Under the pieces are notes generated by a model, which saw only the letters and a list, made by a program, of their open reading frames with translations, had not been told where the DNA came from and searched no databases. From the NCBI GenBank assembly GCA_015075005.1, contig JABTVC010000002.1, positions 496,001-560,000 on the forward strand: 64,000 bases of DNA. Reading direction: 5' to 3'. Position 1 is the first letter of the stretch. The number at the start of each line of letters is the position of its first letter. The DNA is from Planctomycetia bacterium. GTDB taxonomy: Bacteria > Planctomycetota > Brocadiia > Brocadiales > Brocadiaceae. A program made the translations under genes and the position numbers. Positions 57,451-64,000 of this stretch are shown here, piece after piece.

Positions 57451-57918
57451 TTACACATCAAGCTTTACAATGTCTACTTTAATATTTGCCATCGTGAGCA
57501 TCTCTTTAGCAAGGGCGTCGGGATAATCGGTAAGGGTAACAATGCGAATGATACCTGCATTCACGAGCATCTTGGCACACAAAGAACAAGGGTACGTAGT
57601 ACTGTATAATGTTGCACCAGAAATTTTTATGCCATAGTGTGCCGCCTGGAGCAGTGCGTTCATCTCAGCGTGGAGTCCGCGGCAGAGTTCGTGCCGTTCC
57701 CCGGGGGGCACTTTAAGTTGCTCCCGCAAGCAGCCAATCTCTAAACAGTGCTGAAGCCCGCTCGGCGCGCCATTATACCCCGTTGTCAGGATGTGTTTTT
57801 CCATTACCAGGAGCGCCCCCACCTGTCTCCGCAGGCACGTTGAGCGCTGAGCTACCTCCCGGGTAATTCGCAAAAAATATTCATCCCACGAGGGCCTCTT
57901 GGACATCTTACTTTCCAA
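57451..57918 (-). CDS. deoxycytidylate (dCMP) deaminase-like zinc enzyme
   Basis: 155 residues with the cytidine deaminase fold motifs: [13 protein letters not shown] (H83, catalytic E85) and [10 protein letters not shown] (C111, C114). The opening [31 protein letters not shown] and the [12 protein letters not shown] segment are those of ComEB/dCMP deaminases, which supply dUMP for thymidylate synthesis. The start overlaps the end of mnmE by 11 bp. With the nearby nrd genes it fits a nucleotide-supply neighbourhood. Confidence 0.9.
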   Translation of the reverse strand: MESKMSKRPSWDEYFLRITREVAQRSTCLRRQVGALLVMEKHILTTGYNGAPSGLQHCLEIGCLREQLKVPPGERHELCRGLHAEMNALLQAAHYGIKISGATLYSTTYPCSLCAKMLVNAGIIRIVTLTDYPDALAKEMLTMANIKVDIVKLDV

Positions 57919-59314
57919 TGCAAAATTCAGAAAATATTTTATCTAAAATATCTTCTGTCGTAACCTCTCCCACAACCTCGCCAAGGGTATCTACTGCTGT
58001 ACGCAAGTCTAATGCTATGAATTCATAGCTTTCGTTGTTTCTTGCCAGTTCCATGGCTTGCTGTATGGACTGAATAAAACGATGAAATGCGTCTTTTTGG
58101 CGCATATTCAGTACAGGAAGAATCGTTGAAGTATGTATCTTCCCACTCAGGACTATTTCTGCCATCATTCTTTTCAGTCTTTCCAATCCCTCGCCAGTCA
58201 GCGCGGATGTGTACACCAGGGGATATTTTTTGAGTTCTGCCGGCAAATCGCACAGAGAACGCTCTTTTTGGAGATCGGATTTATTGATGACAATGATCAT
58301 GTTGTCCGTCAGACCGTCCCGATGCGTTTGCATGAATTGTTCGCTCAAATCGGCGCTGCCATCAAAGACAAGCACTATCACCTGCGCCCTCTTTACGGCC
58401 GATTGCACCTTTTCCATTGCCCTTGCCATAACAGTGCCTTGCGTGTCATTCACCCCTGCCATATCCGTCAACTTGAAACGAATTCCCCCTGTTTCCAGAA
58501 TGTCGGTAACAATATCCCTTGTTGTTCCTGGTATTTCGCTAACAAGAGACCTTTTCTTTCCCAGGAGGGCGTTAATCAGGCTCGATTTCCCGACATTAGG
58601 TCTACCATACAAAACTGTATCGATTCCTTCCGGAGAAACCCTGCCGGTTTCCGATTGACTTATAAAATGAGAAATGTTTGTCTTTATTGCCTCCAGCCGA
58701 CGCATAATTTCTGCCGTGGATATCAGTTCAATATCCTGGTCAGAAAAATCAATAGCTGCTTCTATTAGTGCGCAAAGGGAGACTACTTCGTTTTGTATGC
58801 GCTTGATCTGCCGCAAAACGTTCCCTGTCAGTTGCTCAACCGCCGCCTTTAATTCGAGGTCTGTCTGTGCACGGATGATGCGCATAGTAGCCTCGGCCTG
58901 CATGAGGTCTATTCGTCCATGCAAAAAGGCACGTTTTGTAAATTCGCCCGGCTGTGAAAGCCGGATGCATTTTCCCGTTTGAATTTCCTGTGATAAAATG
59001 ATATCTAAGACCATCTCTACTAACGGCGTGGAGCCGACGGTATGGATTTCCACAACATCCTCTTTCGTGTAAGAGCAGGGTTTTTTCATAATATACAAAA
59101 GCACGGGAATATTGACACATTCCTGCGGGGAATGCATGTGTCCCTTTACGGAGTTGTATGTACGAACAACCTCTAAATCGATATTCGTAGCTGGGACAAA
59201 AAGGTTTTTAATACAGGGAATGGCTTCAGTACCGCTCATCCTGATGATTGCATCAAGCGACTTTCCCGCCGACGTGGAAATAGCGACGATAGTATCCTGA
59301 ATTCCTGGGTACAT
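57908..59314 (-). CDS. mnmE: tRNA uridine-5-carboxymethylaminomethyl(34) synthesis GTPase
   Basis: MnmE with MnmG modifies the wobble uridine of some tRNAs. The 468 residues hold the N-terminal folate-binding domain ([22 protein letters not shown]), a helical domain, an inserted GTPase with P-loop [16 protein letters not shown] (237-252), [14 protein letters not shown] and the C-terminal FCIGK (464-468) with the catalytic cysteine. It follows yidC by 18 bp, the classic bacterial neighbourhood. Confidence 0.97.
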   Translation of the reverse strand: MYPGIQDTIVAISTSAGKSLDAIIRMSGTEAIPCIKNLFVPATNIDLEVVRTYNSVKGHMHSPQECVNIPVLLYIMKKPCSYTKEDVVEIHTVGSTPLVEMVLDIILSQEIQTGKCIRLSQPGEFTKRAFLHGRIDLMQAEATMRIIRAQTDLELKAAVEQLTGNVLRQIKRIQNEVVSLCALIEAAIDFSDQDIELISTAEIMRRLEAIKTNISHFISQSETGRVSPEGIDTVLYGRPNVGKSSLINALLGKKRSLVSEIPGTTRDIVTDILETGGIRFKLTDMAGVNDTQGTVMARAMEKVQSAVKRAQVIVLVFDGSADLSEQFMQTHRDGLTDNMIIVINKSDLQKERSLCDLPAELKKYPLVYTSALTGEGLERLKRMMAEIVLSGKIHTSTILPVLNMRQKDAFHRFIQSIQQAMELARNNESYEFIALDLRTAVDTLGEVVGEVTTEDILDKIFSEFCIGK

Positions 59315-59332
59315 AAAAGAATAAAGGGGTTA

Positions 59333-61033
59333 TTAGTTTTTTATCTTCTTGATAGTCTTTCGGATTATTATACCTTCAATAATACTGAATATGGTGCTCG
59401 TTGTCCAGTAAACCGTGAGCCCTGAGGGCATATGATATAATATGAATGCAAACATGATAGGCATAAATGACATCATCTTTTGTTGCATCTGTGCCTGAGG
59501 ATCTATGGCTGGGGCTTTTGGAGTAACCTTCATTTGAACAAAGGAAGCGCACGTCATGATTAACGGTAAGATATTAAGGGCATTTCCGAGAAAGGGAATG
59601 CTAAAGGGAAGCAATAACAAGGTATCCGGCATTGAAAGATCGTTTATCCAAAACACGAAGGGTGCCTGCCTCATTTCAAAAGACAGCTGCAATGTGCGGA
59701 AGAGCGCAAAAAATACCGGGAGTTGCAATACCATCGGCAAACAGCCGCTCATGGGATTGGCCCCGTATTTTTTAAAGAGCAGCATCTGTTCCTTTCCCAT
59801 TCTTTGTTTGTCATGCTTATACTTTTCTTTAAGCTGAGTAATCATCGGCTGCAGCTGCTGCATTCTAAACATGGATACCTGACTTTTTCTTGTAAGAGGA
59901 AAAAGAATGGCCTTAATGATGATGGTTAATAAAATAATAGATACGCCATAATTGGGAATGACATGGTAGACGGCGTTCAAAAAAGCCAAAAGCAGCTTGC
60001 TTATTACAGTAAACCAACCATAGTTTAGAAGAATATCTAAGGTTTCATATTGCTCCAGGACTTGCTCCTTTTTCGGCCCTGTAAAATAGATATAACTATG
60101 CTTGACAGCCTCATGCGATGGAATCCGGAACCTGTTTGTTTGTAAAGTGACCATAAAGTCGCCCTGATCTGTCTTTTCATTTGTGAGCATCCCCTGGGCA
60201 TCGAACGCCTGCGCGTTCATGGATGCAATCCAATCGCTGGATGCCGGCTTCAAAATTGTGGAAAAATATTTATTCATTGACCCAGCCCAAACAATGCCTA
60301 CCGATTCATTCCTGGAAGGAAATTCCTTGGGTGCCATATGCACTAATTTCGTCCTTTTATTTCCCATATCTATACCAGCTACAGCGGCCATGTCCGTAGA
60401 CGGTATACCTTCGTGTGTAATCATAGAGGCTGCAACAATGCTGTATGACGCTGAGACTTCGGCATTCGTATCATTTTTCAGGGTAATGTCCATGTTTATA
60501 TTATATTTACCAGGTGGCAAGGATATCGTTTTGATCAGATTAATTCCGTCTTCCACCCTGGTGGTAAATACGACCCTGCTTCCGCTTTGTTCAAGAATAG
60601 TATAACGTTGCCCCTGAAAGTTTGTTTTTTGAAGGATAGTATCTATAGCCAGAGGACGATATTGCGTCTGAACATCCTCCCTGACTAAATCAAGAGTGTT
60701 CCTTGATTCTGTATTTTTGAATTGTTTAAGTTGAATGGACCTGAGCGCCGCCCCTTCATTTGTCCATGCGATTTTCACGAATTCGTTTTCAATAACGACT
60801 TCTTGCAGCGGAATATCCATTTGTGGCTGCATCTCAGGTTGGGTTGGCTGAACAGGCAAGGGGGCATAAGCTTCCGCACCCATTTTTCCCTGGGGTTTTT
60901 CTGAAACAATCGCTTCTTGTGCCTCTTCGGTAATTTTATTCTTTTTGGGTGAGAGCAGGGGTAGTATGAAGGGATAATACAGCATCATGATCACCCCGCA
61001 AGCAACCATAGCGATAAGTGCCTTTCTATCCAT
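59333..61033 (-). CDS. yidC: membrane protein insertase YidC
   Basis: The frame codes for 566-567 residues: an N-terminal membrane segment (ALIAMVACGVIMMLYYPFILPLL), a linker, a large periplasmic domain (about 70-340) and a C-terminal insertase core with five membrane segments (LLLAFLNAVYHVIPNYGVSIILLTIIIKAILFPLT and later). The arginine in the first core segment region (LTRKS) is present. I chose ATG 61033, which overlaps the stop of the Trm112-like gene (TGATG); a TTG at 61036 is possible. Confidence 0.96.
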   Translation of the reverse strand: MDRKALIAMVACGVIMMLYYPFILPLLSPKKNKITEEAQEAIVSEKPQGKMGAEAYAPLPVQPTQPEMQPQMDIPLQEVVIENEFVKIAWTNEGAALRSIQLKQFKNTESRNTLDLVREDVQTQYRPLAIDTILQKTNFQGQRYTILEQSGSRVVFTTRVEDGINLIKTISLPPGKYNINMDITLKNDTNAEVSASYSIVAASMITHEGIPSTDMAAVAGIDMGNKRTKLVHMAPKEFPSRNESVGIVWAGSMNKYFSTILKPASSDWIASMNAQAFDAQGMLTNEKTDQGDFMVTLQTNRFRIPSHEAVKHSYIYFTGPKKEQVLEQYETLDILLNYGWFTVISKLLLAFLNAVYHVIPNYGVSIILLTIIIKAILFPLTRKSQVSMFRMQQLQPMITQLKEKYKHDKQRMGKEQMLLFKKYGANPMSGCLPMVLQLPVFFALFRTLQLSFEMRQAPFVFWINDLSMPDTLLLLPFSIPFLGNALNILPLIMTCASFVQMKVTPKAPAIDPQAQMQQKMMSFMPIMFAFILYHMPSGLTVYWTTSTIFSIIEGIIIRKTIKKIKN

Positions 61034-61209
61034 CAATTTCTTTTTGGTCCCTCCGGTAATTCTGCCTCATCAATAAGCATAACAGGAATATCGTCTCGTA
61101 TGGGATAGTGTCGTCCACACTTTACACACACAATCCTATCTCCTTCCAACCGGACATCTGTCTTGCAAAGCGGACAGGCGAGAATATCTAATAATTCCTT
61201 CGTGATCAT
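61033..61209 (-). CDS. Trm112-like (UPF0434/YcaR) small zinc protein
   Basis: 58 residues from ATG 61209 to TGA 61035-61033. MITKELLDILACPLCKTDV, then CVKCGRHYPIRDDIPVMLIDEA are the family hallmarks: two CxxC pairs that bind zinc, and the IPVML(I/L) motif. In archaea and eukaryotes Trm112 activates methyltransferases; bacterial UPF0434 is uncharacterised. The gene's stop overlaps the yidC start, so it is probably coupled to yidC translation. Confidence 0.85.
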   Translation of the reverse strand: MITKELLDILACPLCKTDVRLEGDRIVCVKCGRHYPIRDDIPVMLIDEAELPEGPKRN

Positions 61210-61370
61210 ACTCTATGGTAAAATCTAAAAACCGCGTTATACAACTTCAGGATTACACATCTGGCAAAATTACGGCAAGGTTAGAATGCTAACAAACTAA
61301 CTCACTAATTTCAAATTAAAACTAAGATTCATACATGAAAGCCTGATTCTTTCGATAATTTCATTGCTCT

Positions 61371-62132
61371 CTAGCAATTTACCTCATGAGAATACAGGCA
61401 TATCTGGATATCCGCATAGTTTTCGGGTTGTTCGATCTTTATCCTGTTGAGACGAACCAGCTCCAGCAAGGCCAGGAAAAACCCAATAATCCTCCGCCTT
61501 TCCTTTATCCCTGCAAAAAGGTTTGTAAAAGATACCGCGGCATGGAGATGGAGCCTTTCTAAAACCTCATCCATATATTCCTGTATTGGCGTATCATCGT
61601 AAGTTACTTTGGTGGATACGTCAAACAGCGTTTGCTTCATGAGTTGGGAAAATCTTTGCAAAAGATCCCACACACTCATACCCTCAAGTGGCAACACCTC
61701 GCCTTCCTTGTCGGGTGTTTCGATGAAAAACTCCCTGTGTGTTCGGGTGCATTTTTTTTCCCACTCGGCAGCCCGCGCAGACAAAATGAACGTACTTTCC
61801 TTATACCGTTTATATTCCAGCAATTGTTTCACCAGTGATGTACGCGGGTCTTCCACTGCATCTTCGTCATCCCTTGACTCTGTGCGGGGAAGAAGCATAT
61901 ACGACTTAATATACATAAGCGTGGCAGCCATCACCAAAAAATCCCCGATAACATTCATGTCCAGGGATTGCAACGCCTCCACGTATTGTAGGTACTGATC
62001 TGTAATCCGGGCAATGGGGATATCGTAGACATTAACTTCTTCCCTGCGGATCAAATACAGGAGCAAGTCAAGTGGTCCATTATACATATCCAAGTCTACT
62101 TTATATTCGTCAGGTTCGTTTGCGTTTGCCAT
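61371..62132 (-). CDS. scpA: segregation and condensation protein A
   Basis: ScpA is the kleisin that links SMC heads. The sequence from MANANEPDEYKVDLDMYNGPLDLLLYLIRREEVNVYDIPIARIT is the family opening; LPRTESRDDEDAVEDPRTSLVKQLLEYKRYK is the central linker, and the C-terminal winged helix includes ERRRIIGFFLALLELVRLNRI. The open frame can extend to a TTG at 62183, but ATG 62132 fits the family better. Its partner smc is 9 kb away; scpB, which usually follows, is not in the window. Confidence 0.93.
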   Translation of the reverse strand: MANANEPDEYKVDLDMYNGPLDLLLYLIRREEVNVYDIPIARITDQYLQYVEALQSLDMNVIGDFLVMAATLMYIKSYMLLPRTESRDDEDAVEDPRTSLVKQLLEYKRYKESTFILSARAAEWEKKCTRTHREFFIETPDKEGEVLPLEGMSVWDLLQRFSQLMKQTLFDVSTKVTYDDTPIQEYMDEVLERLHLHAAVSFTNLFAGIKERRRIIGFFLALLELVRLNRIKIEQPENYADIQICLYSHEVNC

Positions 62133-62363
62133 CTCTTTTTTACCATGGAGAAAAAAGGAATAGGGGGTTCTATTTTCCGGCAATCCACGAAATCAGGCCA
62201 TCTGCCAAACAAAGGTTACTCCTCTCCCCTTTGTTCGGATGGGCCAAGGGGGACGGATATCCATATGCCTTCATTTCCGTAATATTCGGAGAAATAACCT
62301 ATCGCGTATTATGACAATTAAGCTCCAGGAGAGCTGATAGTTTGAAAATACCTTACAATAAAA

Positions 62364-62993
62364 TTATAAACCCGTGAACAACCTGAGAAAATATTGTATT
62401 GGTGGTCCGAGTATTATACTTAAAATTGAGATGTTTCCATAATTCCCCAGGATGATTAGTCCCAGCAGGATAAATGGGCCGTAGCGTTCGGTCTCTTTAT
62501 ATTTCTGCGCCATTGAATAGGGCAACAAACCCTCCAGGATATGAGAGCCGTCCAGGGGAAATAAAGGTATCATATTAAAAAATGCCAGCGAGAGGTTCAT
62601 CATAATTCCAAATATGAGCAAATTATATAAAATGGTGGATACGTTCACCGGTATAAACGGCGCATTACGCAACAGTTGAAAAATCACACCGAACGCAAGT
62701 GCGGAAACAAAATTGGCGGCGGGACCTGCAAAAGATACAAGCACGTTATCCCTGCGAGGATTCTTGAAATTGTGAGGATTTATGGGGACAGGTTTGCCCC
62801 ATCCAAAATGGGCAAAGACAAAACACAAAGCTCCAAGAATATCAATATGGGCAAGTGGATTTAACGTCAAACGTCCCTGTAGTTTTGCCGTAGGATCGCC
62901 AAATTTATTGGCTGTCCAGCCATGGAAATACTCATGAATGGTCAGTGCATAGAGTATTGCTGGAATTGTTATGATTAAATTATTTATGTTCAC
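62364..62993 (-). CDS. site-2 protease family (M50) membrane metallopeptidase
   Basis: 209 residues, about six membrane segments, with the zinc motif HEYFHGWTANKFGDPTA (residues 20-36) and the second site NMIPLFPLDGSHIL. FAGPAANFVSAL lies in the third membrane segment. This is the short, PDZ-less form common near scpA and trpS in many bacteria. Substrates are not predictable. It stands alone here, with 180 bp to scpA. Confidence 0.92.
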   Translation of the reverse strand: MNINNLIITIPAILYALTIHEYFHGWTANKFGDPTAKLQGRLTLNPLAHIDILGALCFVFAHFGWGKPVPINPHNFKNPRRDNVLVSFAGPAANFVSALAFGVIFQLLRNAPFIPVNVSTILYNLLIFGIMMNLSLAFFNMIPLFPLDGSHILEGLLPYSMAQKYKETERYGPFILLGLIILGNYGNISILSIILGPPIQYFLRLFTGL

Positions 62994-63328
62994 AAATACG
63001 TATATTCTCCTTTTCTATATTTAATTGGGGGGCATCTTAACACAACGGAAATAAGTTGTCAAGTCCAGAACACTTAATTAAAATCCTTATCGAGGGCTTG
63101 TCTTCACAAACCTGTCCTCGTAAAAACGGGGATGAGTTAAGTTCTCAATTAGGCCGCCATACGGGCTTTCCATCGAGCACCTTTACCGGCAAAATAAGAT
63201 AATTGCTAATGTTGTGCTTGCTTTCCCTTGCCTTATCTGTTAATTTATCGCACCGAAATTTTCAAAAAACGTATGAACTGCCACCGAACTTATTGAATAG
63301 TGAAAACGTCTCCAACATCCTGGTTTTT
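62994..63328. other. intergenic region between divergent genes
   Basis: 335 bp between the site-2 protease and the glycosyltransferase genes. An in-frame ATG at about 63208 would extend the glycosyltransferase by 40 codons, but the extension does not look like the family. I see no clear promoter, hairpin or repeat. Confidence 0.4.
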
Positions 63329-64000
63329 ATGCTTCATGTATCGGTTATCATTGTGAACTGGAATACTCAAGACCTATTAATACATTGTCTCGATTCGCTG
63401 TATAAAAATACAAATATCCCTTTTGAACTCTTTGTTATCGATAACAACTCTGCAATACAACAAACAAGAATCCAAATACCTCCCCTTTTACAAGACAAGC
63501 ACGAACGGAGTGCAAAAAAAATCACTAAGTCGTGCCTTACAGACAAGAAATCCCTCATTAATAATAGCGGGGGAATAAATACCCTATTTGGATACATTGC
63601 TACAAAATATAAAAATGTTCATTTTATTAAAAATGTGAAAAACATGGGGTTTGCACATGCCATAAACCAGGGAACACTAAAGTCTACAGGGGAATATATT
63701 CTCACCCTTAATCCCGATGTGATAGTAACGGAAGGCTATATCGACACATTACTTGAAAAAATAAAAGCTGATAATAAATTAGGTGCAATTACTGGAAAAT
63801 TGCTTAACATGGAAAATAGAAAAATGTTGGATAGTACCGGGCAGACCATGTATAAAAACCGCTTTGCCAGAGATCGCGGTCATCACGAAATTGACATCAA
63901 TCAATATCAGGAAGGTTGTGTATTTGGAACATGTGCAGCGGCAACTTTGTATCGAAGAGAGATGCTTCTTGATGTCAAACTTAATAATGAATTTTTCGAC
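63329..64000 (+). CDS. family 2 glycosyltransferase, C-terminus beyond the window
   Basis: 224 codons from ATG 63329, open at the right edge. MLHVSVIIVNWNTQDLLIHCLDSL and ELFVIDNNS are the nucleotide-sugar binding start of GT2 (rhamnosyltransferase-like) enzymes; NMGFAHAINQGTLKSTGEYILTLNPDVIV carries the DxD-like NPD motif; GTCAAATLYRREML is the later conserved block. An insertion of about 50 polar residues (QTRIQIPPLLQDKHERSAKK and following) lies between the two halves and is longer than usual. Confidence 0.88.
   Translation, partial: MLHVSVIIVNWNTQDLLIHCLDSLYKNTNIPFELFVIDNNSAIQQTRIQIPPLLQDKHERSAKKITKSCLTDKKSLINNSGGINTLFGYIATKYKNVHFIKNVKNMGFAHAINQGTLKSTGEYILTLNPDVIVTEGYIDTLLEKIKADNKLGAITGKLLNMENRKMLDSTGQTMYKNRFARDRGHHEIDINQYQEGCVFGTCAAATLYRREMLLDVKLNNEFFD

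Overview
The window looks like bacterial chromosome, most probably from a planctomycete of the anammox order Brocadiales. This is an inference from gene content: a System II cytochrome c maturation pair (ResB/CcsA) beside a parvulin lipoprotein, a FloA-type flotillin, a TMTC-like membrane TPR protein, an anaerobic NrdD/NrdG ribonucleotide reductase, and a mostly housekeeping gene set with scattered transposon debris. No 16S rRNA or anammox marker gene lies here, so the assignment is not proven.

Layout. 1-15.5 kb (minus strand): a beta-propeller protein cut by the window edge, hisB-hisC-hisD behind a consensus promoter and a terminator-like leader hairpin, ndk, a DUF4416 gene, proS, a class III nucleotide cyclase near a stand-alone cyclic-nucleotide-binding protein, uvrB, an AI-2E-type permease, a helix-hairpin-helix protein, and a TMTC-like gene broken by one in-frame TAG. 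15.9-20.1 kb (plus): a DUF4438 gene, then rpsB-tsf-pyrH-frr, tRNA-Lys, tRNA-Glu and a terminator. 20.3-31.9 kb is accessory: an MtfA-like peptidase, an orphan DUF433 gene with a remnant of its partner, a precisely bounded IS630 element, an unrecognised cysteine-rich protein, and a decayed type I restriction-modification operon (5'-truncated hsdM, dinD, truncated hsdS, a four-helix-bundle gene, hsdR with one frameshift and one TAG, a coupled metallopeptidase gene). A 663-bp segment bounded by 21-bp inverted repeats and filled with short palindromes sits between hsdM and dinD. A solitary CRISPR-like repeat lies near the hsdM truncation point.

32-47 kb: an amidase lipoprotein, a rhomboid protease, floA, tRNA-Leu(CAA), folC, then resB-ccsA-parvulin on minus, tRNA-Leu(TAA), tRNA-Cys, a coiled-coil membrane protein, dnaE and recJ. 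47-64 kb: a DUF465 gene, an RlpA remnant, a 122-bp MITE-like element, a YkgJ-like and a PNPOx-like gene, smc with two frame breaks, an unlisted 27-residue lysine-rich protein gene with a near-perfect ribosome binding site, nrdG-nrdD-nrdR, a dCMP-deaminase-like gene, mnmE, yidC, an unlisted Trm112-like gene, scpA, a site-2 protease and the start of a family 2 glycosyltransferase.

The clearest theme is decay. Every core subunit of the type I RM operon carries a lesion, which fits loss of methylation having to be matched by loss of restriction. The frame breaks in smc, expected to be essential, warn that some lesions may be base-calling errors and need read-level checks. The best candidates for something new are the tiny basic protein gene beside smc, the IR-bounded palindrome cluster, the leader hairpin in front of hisD, and the unlisted small ORF after hsdS.
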